From an uncultured Telmatospirillum sp. (lineage in GTDB: Bacteria; Pseudomonadota; Alphaproteobacteria; Rhodospirillales; Magnetospirillaceae), in the NCBI GenBank assembly GCA_903858635.1, contig CAIOJO010000413.1:1-49311 (forward strand): a stretch of 49,311 nucleotides of DNA, read 5' to 3'. The notes under the pieces were generated by a model, which was not told the DNA's origin, searched no databases, and saw nothing but the letters and a program-made list of their open reading frames with translations. A program made the position numbers and the translations under genes. Of the stretch, positions 38,777 to 46,527 are shown piece by piece; positions within the stretch are counted from its first letter, which is position 1, and the number at the start of each line of letters is the position of its first letter.

Positions 38777-40747
38777 ATGAGATACGCAGAGACTGGATTC
38801 AATCTGGAAATTGACCTGGCGACAGGGAATATTGAACGGGTCGAAACTGATCCAAATCTAATGAAGCTTCATCTCGGCGGACTTGGCACGGGCGTCAAGT
38901 TACACTGGGACAGGGTCCCGCCCGAAGTCAAAGCCTTCGATCCCGAGAATCTGCTGATATTCAGCACGGGTCTCCTGACCGGCACACCGGTGTTCAGCGC
39001 CAACCGTTCGGTGATCAGCTTCATCTCTCCGCAATCGGATACCCTGGCATATCCCATGATGGGCGGCTTTTTTGCCGCTGAACTGAAATATGCCGGATAC
39101 GACAAGGTGGTCTTCCGGAACAAGTCGCCCGATTGGGTCTATCTGTACATCCACAACAACAAGGTCGAACTTCGCGACGCCACGCATCTGCAGGGCAAAG
39201 GTGCCCTCGAAACGCAGGAACTGATCCGCCAAGAGCTGGGCGAGCGGAAACTGCAGATCGCCGCCATTGGCTTGGCCGGAGAGAACCGCGTGTTCACCGC
39301 CTCCATCGAGCAGTCCCGATCGAGCGCCAGCCGGCTCGGCGGCGGCGCCGTGATGGGCGACAAGAAGATCAAGGCGGTGGCGGTACGGGGAACCAAGGAT
39401 GTTCTGATCGCCCGGCCCGAAGAATTCATGGAACAGATGAAGGGCGTGACCGAATACATCAAGTTCCGGTGGGAAAACCCCGTCAAGGACGTGATGACCA
39501 TCATGTCCGGGATCGGATCGCCGCAGGAGATGCTGCATACCGACGAAAAGTGGCATACGGAGAATTTCGCCTGGGGCAACGCCCGCACCCGCCGCAGAGA
39601 CTTCTGGACCGACGAAATCAATGAATCGTGGACAAAGTCGCAGAAGGCCGCGGTAACCCGGCTGATCAGTTGCTTCAACTGTCCAAGCCAATGCGGCGCG
39701 GTGGTCTCGCCCAAGGACGCCAACCGCTATATGGCGAAATGCTTCGGCAAACTGACCTATGCGATGGCCGCCTATGTCGACGACCTGGACTTCGGCTGGA
39801 AGATCTTGCAGCGCGCCTCGGAGTATGGGGTGGATTCGTTCTCGACCCCGCAGATCCTGGCCTTCGCCGTCGAACTGTACGAAGCCGGCATTCTGACCGA
39901 CAAGGACTTCGACGGCTGCCCGAAGGACAAAGAGGGTCGGTTCTTCTGGCTGCTCGACCGGGTGGTGCGGCGCGAAGGGATCGGCGACATCCTGGCCGAC
40001 GGCGTCTATTTTGCCGCCCGCAAGATCGGCAACGGGGCCGAAGCCTTCGACCACAACACCATCAAGAAGCATGAGCAACTCCCGGTCAAGCTCGGGACCC
40101 TGGATCCGCTCTATTTCCTGATGTATTCCACCAACGAGAAGATCAGTATTACCCAGATGGAAGGGCAGTGGCCGCAGTCGGCCTTTCCGACCATCGAACA
40201 GAGGGAAGACTTCGTCAAGGATTGGCCGCAGATTCCCGATGAGAAGTTCAAGCAATATGTTCTCGATTGGGAATTGCGGGGCGAGAAAGCAATCCCCCAT
40301 TATCCGACGGCGGAAATGAGCTCGGAAATCGTCGATTGGATGGAGATGATGCACAACATCGACGACGCCGTCGGCATGTGCTGCGGCATGTCGTCGTTCT
40401 GCCTGAAGCCGCCCTACCATATCCACAACTACCCGAAAATTATCTCGGCGGCCACCGGGATGGATCTCGATCAGGCGGAGCTCAAGAAGATCGCCAATCG
40501 AAGCCGCAATCTGCACCGGGCTTACAATAACCGGAAGGGTATTACCAGGGCCGTCGAGAAGCCGCCGGCAGATCACTGGAAGAAGCGGTTCCCGGAACTC
40601 GAAGAGAATTTGCTGTCGACCTATTACACCTACAAGGGTTGGAATCTGAACGGGATTCCGACCCGGGAAAGGCTCGAAGATCTGGACCTTGGCTATGTTG
40701 CCGATGATCTGGAGAGCCGGGGCATCTTGGATACAGCCCAAGCCTAG
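38777..40747 (+). CDS. Tungsten aldehyde:ferredoxin oxidoreductase family protein, BamB-like
   Basis: 656 residues, the length of BamB (class II benzoyl-CoA reductase catalytic subunit). MRYAETGFNLEIDLATGNIE, LISCFNCPSQCGAVVS and MHNIDDAVGMCCGMSSF are AOR-family landmarks. Cys299, 302 and 306 form the CxxCxxxC cluster site, with a fourth Cys likely at 535-542. Glu251, Glu257, His260 and Cys322 fall at the indices I recall for the active site and tungsten ligand of Geobacter BamB. The enzyme should carry W or Mo with two pterins. The substrate may be an aromatic acyl-CoA or an aldehyde. No other bam genes are near; moeA follows. Confidence 0.85.
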   Translation: MRYAETGFNLEIDLATGNIERVETDPNLMKLHLGGLGTGVKLHWDRVPPEVKAFDPENLLIFSTGLLTGTPVFSANRSVISFISPQSDTLAYPMMGGFFAAELKYAGYDKVVFRNKSPDWVYLYIHNNKVELRDATHLQGKGALETQELIRQELGERKLQIAAIGLAGENRVFTASIEQSRSSASRLGGGAVMGDKKIKAVAVRGTKDVLIARPEEFMEQMKGVTEYIKFRWENPVKDVMTIMSGIGSPQEMLHTDEKWHTENFAWGNARTRRRDFWTDEINESWTKSQKAAVTRLISCFNCPSQCGAVVSPKDANRYMAKCFGKLTYAMAAYVDDLDFGWKILQRASEYGVDSFSTPQILAFAVELYEAGILTDKDFDGCPKDKEGRFFWLLDRVVRREGIGDILADGVYFAARKIGNGAEAFDHNTIKKHEQLPVKLGTLDPLYFLMYSTNEKISITQMEGQWPQSAFPTIEQREDFVKDWPQIPDEKFKQYVLDWELRGEKAIPHYPTAEMSSEIVDWMEMMHNIDDAVGMCCGMSSFCLKPPYHIHNYPKIISAATGMDLDQAELKKIANRSRNLHRAYNNRKGITRAVEKPPADHWKKRFPELEENLLSTYYTYKGWNLNGIPTRERLEDLDLGYVADDLESRGILDTAQA

Positions 40748-40753
40748 GAGGCG

Positions 40754-40782
40754 CCGGCGCGCCCGCCAAGCGGGCGCGCCGG
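40754..40782 (+). promoter_or_regulatory. Strong hairpin between the AOR gene and moeA
   Basis: Perfect 12-base arms (CCGGCGCGCCCG / CGGGCGCGCCGG) with a CCAAG loop, starting 7 bases after the AOR stop. No T-run follows, so it is more likely an mRNA-stabilising or partial-stop structure that gives more AOR than MoeA message. Confidence 0.55.
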
Positions 40783-40792
40783 ACCCGATGAC

Positions 40793-42010
40793 ATGCCCAT
40801 CTTTGAAGAATCCCGGCAGATTATCCTCGACCAGGTAACGCCGCTTGGGGTCGAACGTGTCGACCTGCTGTCGGCCTTGGGCCGGGTTCTGGCCGAAGAC
40901 GTGATCGCACCCTGGGACATGCCCCGTTACGACCATTCGGCGATGGATGGCTTTGCCGTACGCAGCGCCGACTGTGCGGGCGAGGGGGCTGCCCTGCGGA
41001 TCATCGGCTGCATAGCGGCGGGTGGCAGCGCATCGACGCCCGTTGTGACGGGTTGCGCCGTTCGCATCATGACCGGGGCACCGGTTCCCGGCGATTGCGA
41101 TGCCGTGGTGCCGCTCGAACAAACGGAACAGGTCGAAGGCTCGGTGAAGATCTTGGCGCCGGTCCAACTCTGGCAGCATGTTCGCTTCCAAGGTGAAGAC
41201 GTGCCGATCGGTGACAAGGTTCTGATGGCAGGAGCGGTCATTCAGTCGCCGGAGATCGGCATGCTGGCCTTCTTCGGCAAGGCCGTGGTGCAGGTCTACC
41301 GGAAGGCGCGGGTGGCGGTTCTGTCGACCGGCGACGAACTCATGGAATTGGGGGAGCCGCCATTGGTGGGGCGGATCATCAACAGCAACGCCTTCTATCT
41401 GGCCGCGGCTATTCGCGAGGTCGGCGCCGAGCCGATCATCCTCAGTATCGCCCGCGACAACAGGGATAGTCACCGCGAGAAGATACTCGAGGGCCTGAAA
41501 GCGGATGCGCTGATCACCTCGGCCGGCGTGTCGACCGGGGATTGGGACTTCGTGCTGGATGTGCTGTCCGAATTGGGGGTTCGGCCGATCGTCGCCAAGG
41601 GCGACGGGAGGGCCGGTGGCCCGAAAGCCTTCGGCATGATGGGGGAGACCCCGGTGTTCTCGCTTCCCGGCAAGCCGGTATCGACCATGATCACCTTCGA
41701 AGAGATCGTTCGGCCGGCATTGCTGAAGATGATGGGCCACCATCGAGTGACCAGGCCACGCTTCAAGGCGACGCTGCGGGAAGATGCCAGCAAGAAGCCC
41801 GATAAGATCAAGTATCTCAGGGTGCGGATCGAATTGGAGAACGGCCGTTACTTTGCCAGCACCGCCGGTGACCAAAGCACGAGCATGTTGCGAACCATGA
41901 TCAGGGCCAACGCCATTGCCGTCCTGCCCAAAGGGCGCTCGGTGGTGGCAGCCGGGGAAGAGGTGGACGTGCATCTGATCCGCGGCGACGCGGCCATGCT
42001 GGAAAAATAG
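40793..42010 (+). CDS. moeA: Molybdopterin molybdenumtransferase MoeA
   Basis: 405 residues. LGRVLAEDVIAPWDMPRYDH and SAMDGFAVRSAD form the N-terminal signature; RIMTGAPVPGDCDAVVPLEQ and VLSTGDELMELG follow, and TSAGVSTGDWDFV is in the MogA-like domain. It inserts molybdate or tungstate into pterin. It is directly downstream of the AOR gene, so this copy probably serves that enzyme; the usual copy between moaC and lexA is absent, and it may serve the cell as a whole. Confidence 0.94.
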   Translation: MPIFEESRQIILDQVTPLGVERVDLLSALGRVLAEDVIAPWDMPRYDHSAMDGFAVRSADCAGEGAALRIIGCIAAGGSASTPVVTGCAVRIMTGAPVPGDCDAVVPLEQTEQVEGSVKILAPVQLWQHVRFQGEDVPIGDKVLMAGAVIQSPEIGMLAFFGKAVVQVYRKARVAVLSTGDELMELGEPPLVGRIINSNAFYLAAAIREVGAEPIILSIARDNRDSHREKILEGLKADALITSAGVSTGDWDFVLDVLSELGVRPIVAKGDGRAGGPKAFGMMGETPVFSLPGKPVSTMITFEEIVRPALLKMMGHHRVTRPRFKATLREDASKKPDKIKYLRVRIELENGRYFASTAGDQSTSMLRTMIRANAIAVLPKGRSVVAAGEEVDVHLIRGDAAMLEK

Positions 42011-42028
42011 GAAGGCTGAGGTTTCGCC

Positions 42029-42526
42029 GTGACCGACCAAGAGATGAACGCTCACCAACAGATCGGCCTCCTTATCAGCGAGGACGTCGAACGCCTGGTG
42101 GCCGATCGCATGATCGGGCGAGAAGATCTGCAAAAGGTAATCTATCGCGCCGAGAGCACCGCAAAGAAATTGATCAATCTCTCCACCGGTCGGTCACTGG
42201 CCTATTTTCGGCCTAAGGCCGTGTTCTACTGGGTGGAATACAGCCAGTGCGATGACGGCTATCAGGTGCACACCGCCTATTCCCACCGGATGGTGACGAA
42301 GTCGAGCGGCAGCTCGAAGGAGTGGGTGAAGACCGGCACCGAGACCGACTGGCTGTGCAATCCGTGCCAGCGACCGTTGGAGGTGCAAACGGTCCGGCTT
42401 CAATACATGCAGTCGATCTTCCCGATCGATCTTCCCGCCTGCTCCGGCTGCGATTTCGTCCTGGTGGCGGAGGACTTGGCGACCGGCAAGATGGCCGAGG
42501 CGGAGCAGGCCCTTGAAGACAAGTGA
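42029..42526 (+). CDS. DVU_1557-like cysteine-pair protein, putative redox protein
   Basis: 165 residues from a GTG. The N-terminal part (IGLLISEDVERLVADRMIG, then TGRSLAYFRPKAVFYWVEY) matches the N-terminal half of the family NCBI calls DVU_1557 redox protein, as I recall it. The C-terminal part has Cys110-x2-Cys113 and Cys138-x2-Cys141, a zinc-ribbon or rubredoxin-like arrangement. It may carry a metal and pass electrons, or act as a scaffold. It lies 18 bases after moeA. Its role is unproven. Confidence 0.75.
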   Translation: MTDQEMNAHQQIGLLISEDVERLVADRMIGREDLQKVIYRAESTAKKLINLSTGRSLAYFRPKAVFYWVEYSQCDDGYQVHTAYSHRMVTKSSGSSKEWVKTGTETDWLCNPCQRPLEVQTVRLQYMQSIFPIDLPACSGCDFVLVAEDLATGKMAEAEQALEDK

Positions 42527-42557
42527 CCGTTCCCGCCTGCGAGCCTGTGAAAAAATT

Positions 42558-42653
42558 AGTGGCGCCGGCGTCCCTGCCGGCGTTCCGGCGGAGCCGGAAG
42601 AGCAGCATTTCCGCCGCTCCGCGGCGGACACCGGCAGGGACGCCGGTGCCACT
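42558..42653. repeat. 96-base palindromic element between two cluster genes
   Basis: Outer arms AGTGGCGCCGGCGTCCCTGC and GCAGGGACGCCGGTGCCACT pair almost fully. Inside are two small hairpins (TTCCGGCGGAGCCGGAA and CCGCCGCTCCGCGGCGG). It lies between the DVU_1557-like and methyltransferase genes. Its size and shape suggest a mobile repeat (MITE- or REP-like). Confidence 0.8.
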
Positions 42654-42694
42654 GAAAAACAATTATCTCACGCCACGTCTCTGGGGGCCGGCGA

Positions 42695-43309
42695 ATGATC
42701 CCCTTCGATTGGCCCGAAACCAGCCGGATCGTTGGGCCCTGCATAAGGCCGGGGGGTGTCGCTCTCACCGAGCGGGCCATCGAAATCTGCAATTTGGCCC
42801 CCGGCTCCCGGATCGCCGATATCGGTTGCGGCGCCGGTGGGACCCTGGAGCATCTGCAACGCACCGGCTTCTACCACCTGGTCGGGCTCGATTGTTCGGA
42901 CACGCTCCTCGGGCTGGCGGCCTCCCGCCTGGGGTCGGGGGGGCTGGTACAAGGCCGGGCGGAAGCACTTCCCTTTCGGGACCAGTCCTTCGACGCCCTC
43001 CTTTGTGAATGTGTTCTTTCCATCGTCGAAGACAGGGTCGCCGCGCTCCAGGAGTTTGCGCGGGTCTTGAAGGATGATGGATGTCTGATCCTGAGCGATG
43101 TCTTCGATGGATCGAAGCAGTCCCTGATCCAGGAAACAGTGACAGAGCTTGGCTTTTCCATCCTTCTGTTGGAGGAGAACCAGCGGGTTCTCAAGGAATT
43201 TGCGGCACGCCTGATACTTGCAGGCAAACCTGTTCCCCATTCCTCCGGCTGCGGCCTCAGTTACCACCTTCTGGTGGCCCGGAAGTCGAAGGCGAGCAGA
43301 GAGAATTGA
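42695..43309 (+). CDS. Class I SAM methyltransferase, DVU_1556-like
   Basis: 204 residues. GSRIADIGCGAGGTLEHLQ is motif I, LVGLDCSDTLLGLA the ribose-binding acidic end, and FDALLCECVLSIVED motif IV. The opening GPCIRPGGVALTERAIEICN resembles the methyltransferase of the DVU_1551-1559 cluster in Desulfovibrio, by memory. Its substrate is unknown; the neighbouring radical SAM gene suggests both act on one small molecule or peptide. It ends two bases before the next gene. Confidence 0.8.
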   Translation: MIPFDWPETSRIVGPCIRPGGVALTERAIEICNLAPGSRIADIGCGAGGTLEHLQRTGFYHLVGLDCSDTLLGLAASRLGSGGLVQGRAEALPFRDQSFDALLCECVLSIVEDRVAALQEFARVLKDDGCLILSDVFDGSKQSLIQETVTELGFSILLLEENQRVLKEFAARLILAGKPVPHSSGCGLSYHLLVARKSKASREN

Positions 43310-43311
43310 TA

Positions 43312-43758
43312 ATGATGGGCGATGTGCTGTTGCAACTGATTCGATTGAAGTCAAAGGGGTTCTGTTGCGCCCAGATCATCTTGATCATGGCGCTGGAGGC
43401 CCAGGGCAAGACCAACCCGGACCTGGTGCGCTCGATGGGCGGTCTGTGCTTCGGGATCAACGGCAGCGGCGAGGTCTGTGGAGCCCTGTCGGGTGGCGCC
43501 TGCCTTATCTCGCTCTATAGCGGCAAGGGGAGCGAGGCCGAGGAAGCGGATGCGCTGCGGCAATCGATGCTGGATGAACTGGTCGACTGGTTCCGGGCGG
43601 CGGCCGACAGCGAGTACGGCGGGACGCGCTGCAACGACATCCTGGCCCGCTTTCCCAACCACGGCAAATGCGGCCAGATCGTCGCCGATACCTACGGGAA
43701 ATGCATGGAAATCCTGGTGGGCCACGGCTTCGATCCGGCGGTCGGCAGGAATGGGTGA
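43312..43758 (+). CDS. C_GCAxxG_C_C family protein, DVU_1555-like
   Basis: 148 residues with the family pattern: SKGFCCAQIILIMALEAQG (Cys18-Cys19), GGLCFGINGSGEVCGALSGG (Cys46, Cys56), then Cys64, Cys107, Cys120 and Cys131. Conserved Cys of this family are thought to bind a cofactor or form disulphides; no function is proven. Double Met at 43312 and 43315. The end overlaps a possible start of the radical SAM gene by 8 bases. Order and spacing match the Desulfovibrio DVU_1555 neighbour. Confidence 0.85.
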   Translation: MMGDVLLQLIRLKSKGFCCAQIILIMALEAQGKTNPDLVRSMGGLCFGINGSGEVCGALSGGACLISLYSGKGSEAEEADALRQSMLDELVDWFRAAADSEYGGTRCNDILARFPNHGKCGQIVADTYGKCMEILVGHGFDPAVGRNG

Positions 43759-43762
43759 GGTG

Positions 43763-45166
43763 ATGGCCGAGGTCTTTGCCGACGCAACCGAGAGCCTCTG
43801 CCCGGTCTGCCTCAAAAGGATCGCCGCGACCCGGCAGCCGCGCGGCGATGACGTCTTTCTGGTCAAGGAATGCGCCGAGCACGGCCTCTTCAGTACCGTA
43901 ATCTGGCGCGGCGCGCCGGCCCTGTCCGAATGGCGGAGAGCGAAGGCTCCGGTTCATATCGGCCAGCGGATGGTTGCCGAGGGCTGCCCGTTCGACTGTG
44001 GCCTCTGTACGGCCCATGAACAGCGCCCCTGTTCGGTTCTGCTGGAGGTGACGAACCGCTGCAACCTGCATTGCGCCGTCTGTTTCGCCGATTCGGGGAA
44101 TGGCGAGGAGGACGAGCCGACCCTGGAGGGCATCGCCGGGCTGCTGGAAGGGGCCATGGCGGCGGCCGGGCCGTGCAATCTGCAGCTGTCGGGCGGTGAG
44201 CCCACCCTGCGGGACGACCTGCCGGCGATCGTCGAAATGGCGCGGCGCATCGGTTATTCCTTCATCCAGGTCAACACCAACGGTCTCCGTCTCGCCGCCG
44301 ACCAAAGCTACGCGGACCGCCTCAAGGCGGCCGGCCTGTCGTCGGTTTTCCTCCAGTTCGACGGCGTCGAGGACGGGATTTACCGCGCCTTGCGGGGCAG
44401 GCCGCTGTTGGAGCAGAAGCTCCGGGCCGTCAGGAATTCCGGCGAGGCCGGTCTTGGGGTCGTCCTCGTCCCGACTCTGGTCAAGGGCGTCAATACCGAC
44501 TCGGTCGGCGCCCTCGTCCGTCAGGCCCTGCAACTGGCGCCCACGGTGCGTGGCATCCATTTCCAACCGTTCAGCCAGTTCGGCCGTTTCCCTGGCAACA
44601 GCGCCCAACGCCGCTTCACCCTGCCCGAGGTGATGCGGTCGCTCGAAGAGCAGACCGGCGGGGTTCTCAAACTGGGCGACTTTTCGCCGCCGGGCGGCGA
44701 ACACGCCCATTGTTCCTTCCATGCCACCTACATCAGCTCGGCCGATGGCAGCCTTCGGCCGATCGGCGGAGCCGAGGAAGATGCCTGCTGTTCGGCCGAA
44801 GCAGACGGCATCGGCCGAACCGTCGAGACGGTGTCCCGCCGGTGGCAACTGCCCCTGCCGGCCCGCCCTGCCGATCGCCCCGCGGTCGCTGGCAAAGCCG
44901 GCTGCTGTGGTGGCGCCCGCCCCGCCATGACCCGCAATGAAAACCCGCTCACCCTGGACGACTTCCTGCGGGACGTCGCCACCCGGAGCTTCACCATCTC
45001 CGGCATGGCCTTTCAGGATGCCGAGAATCTCGATCTGGAGCGCCTTCGCGGGTGCTGCATAGCGGTCGTTTCCCCGGAAGGCAGGCTGGTCCCGTTCTGT
45101 GCCTACAACCTCACCGGTCGGAATGGCGACAGTCTTTATCGGCGCCGCAACGGAGCCGACCGCTGA
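43763..45166 (+). CDS. Radical SAM protein, TrsS/MJ0619-like, two CxxxCxxC motifs
   Basis: 467 residues. N-terminal CPVC (13-16) with Cys37 looks like a zinc or cluster knuckle. CPFDCGLC (Cys75, 79, 82) and CNLHCAVC (Cys100, 104, 107) are two CxxxCxxC motifs, the second being the classical radical SAM site, followed by LQLSGGEPTLRDDLP. Two such motifs recall MJ0619, which methylates a pterin, and tetraether synthase. The C-terminal tail carries CC at 'DACCSAEAD' and 'AGCCGGA', where related TrsS proteins can hold selenocysteine. ATG 43751 is an alternative start. Confidence 0.8.
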   Translation: MAEVFADATESLCPVCLKRIAATRQPRGDDVFLVKECAEHGLFSTVIWRGAPALSEWRRAKAPVHIGQRMVAEGCPFDCGLCTAHEQRPCSVLLEVTNRCNLHCAVCFADSGNGEEDEPTLEGIAGLLEGAMAAAGPCNLQLSGGEPTLRDDLPAIVEMARRIGYSFIQVNTNGLRLAADQSYADRLKAAGLSSVFLQFDGVEDGIYRALRGRPLLEQKLRAVRNSGEAGLGVVLVPTLVKGVNTDSVGALVRQALQLAPTVRGIHFQPFSQFGRFPGNSAQRRFTLPEVMRSLEEQTGGVLKLGDFSPPGGEHAHCSFHATYISSADGSLRPIGGAEEDACCSAEADGIGRTVETVSRRWQLPLPARPADRPAVAGKAGCCGGARPAMTRNENPLTLDDFLRDVATRSFTISGMAFQDAENLDLERLRGCCIAVVSPEGRLVPFCAYNLTGRNGDSLYRRRNGADR

Positions 45167-46527
45167 TGGTCGGCATCACGCCCCTCGAGGCATGGATCAG
45201 ACGGAAAGCCGGCATCGGCCCGGAATCGACCGGCGAGGGCTTCGCGCAAGCCCTCGCGGCCTACCAGCTGCAAAGCCTGAACGACACCATCGCCTATGCC
45301 CGCCGGAATGCGCCGTTTTACCGACGCTGCCTGGCCTCGCTGCCGGAAGCGTCCCTGTCGACCCTGGCCGATATGGCCCGGATTCCCTTTACCACCGCAC
45401 AGGACTTGAGCAAGAACCCGTCCGGCTTCCTGGCGGTCAGCCAGGACGATATCGCCCGGATCGTCACGCTGCGCAGCTCGGGCAGCACGGGGGAGGCCAA
45501 GCGGCTGTTCTTCACCGATCAGGATCTGGAGTTGACCGTCGACTTCTTCCACCACGGCATGTCGACCCTGGTTCGGTCCGGGCAGCGGGTCGCGGTCCTT
45601 TTGCCGGGAGAGCTGCCCGACAGCGTCGGGGACTTGCTGGTGCGGGGGCTCGGGAGGATGGAGGTGCAGGCGGTGGCGTTCGGCCCGGTCGGCGATCCTG
45701 GCCGGACCGCCGAACAGATCGCCTCGTTCGGCGCCCATTGCCTGGTCGGCATTCCCACCCAGCTGCTGGCCGTCGCCCGCTCACCGTCCGGGGCGGCCAT
45801 CGGCAAGGGCCGGATCGAGAGCGTCCTGTTGAGCACCGACTACGTTCCGGCGGCCATCGCACGGAGCCTCGAGGAGGTATGGGGGTGCCGGGTGTTTACG
45901 CATTACGGCACGACCGAGACGGGGCTCGGCGGCGGGGTCGAGTGTGCGGCCCTGGATGGCTACCATCTCAGGGAGGCCGATCTCTATTTCGAGGTGGTCG
46001 ATGATCAGACGGGACAGCCTTGTGCCGATGGCCGGCTGGGCGAGGTGGTCTTCACCACCCTGACCAGGCGCGGCATGCCTCTCATCCGCTATCGGACCGG
46101 GGACATCGCCCGCATCCTGCCCGAAGCTTGTGCCTGCGGCAGTGCCTTGCGGCGGATGGAGCGGGTCAGGGGCAGGCGAAACAACGCTATTCACCTGGGA
46201 GCCGGCTCCGACCTGACTTTGGCAGAGATGGATGAGGCCCTGTTCCGTCTGCCCGATCTGCTCGACTACCGGGTTTCGATCAGCCAGGGGAAGGGCGGAC
46301 GATTCCGCATGGTGGTCGAGGTCCAGGGAACCGAAGGCGATGGCCCGAGCGAGCCGGAAGTCCTCCGCCAGCTCATGGAGGTGGAGGCGATCCGAGCGGG
46401 AATCGCCAATGGGTACCTGGACATAAGCGGGCTGGGCGTGTCGACCGAGGGGCGCTGGGGCACCACCGGTGTGGCGAAAAGAACCATCGTCACCAGCGAT
46501 CCGATGAGTCTTGGCCATGCGGGTTAA
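45166..46527 (+). CDS. AMP-dependent CoA ligase, DVU_1553-like (PaaK-related)
   Basis: 453 residues. LRSSGSTGEAKRLFFTDQDL is the P-loop of ANL enzymes (SSGSTG at 104-109), FTHYGTTETGLGG the adenylate motif, and RYRTGDIARILPEACACGS the YxTGD motif with the CxCG of the phenylacetate-CoA ligase group. It would adenylate a carboxylate and join it to CoA. The ATG shares one base with the radical SAM stop, so translation is coupled. Whether it acts on a free acid or activates a cofactor or peptide is unknown. Confidence 0.82.
   Translation: MVGITPLEAWIRRKAGIGPESTGEGFAQALAAYQLQSLNDTIAYARRNAPFYRRCLASLPEASLSTLADMARIPFTTAQDLSKNPSGFLAVSQDDIARIVTLRSSGSTGEAKRLFFTDQDLELTVDFFHHGMSTLVRSGQRVAVLLPGELPDSVGDLLVRGLGRMEVQAVAFGPVGDPGRTAEQIASFGAHCLVGIPTQLLAVARSPSGAAIGKGRIESVLLSTDYVPAAIARSLEEVWGCRVFTHYGTTETGLGGGVECAALDGYHLREADLYFEVVDDQTGQPCADGRLGEVVFTTLTRRGMPLIRYRTGDIARILPEACACGSALRRMERVRGRRNNAIHLGAGSDLTLAEMDEALFRLPDLLDYRVSISQGKGGRFRMVVEVQGTEGDGPSEPEVLRQLMEVEAIRAGIANGYLDISGLGVSTEGRWGTTGVAKRTIVTSDPMSLGHAG

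Noticed and set aside
38900-42133. Minus-strand frame of over 1000 codons opposite the AOR and moeA genes
   Set aside because: Antisense shadow with no recognisable domain.
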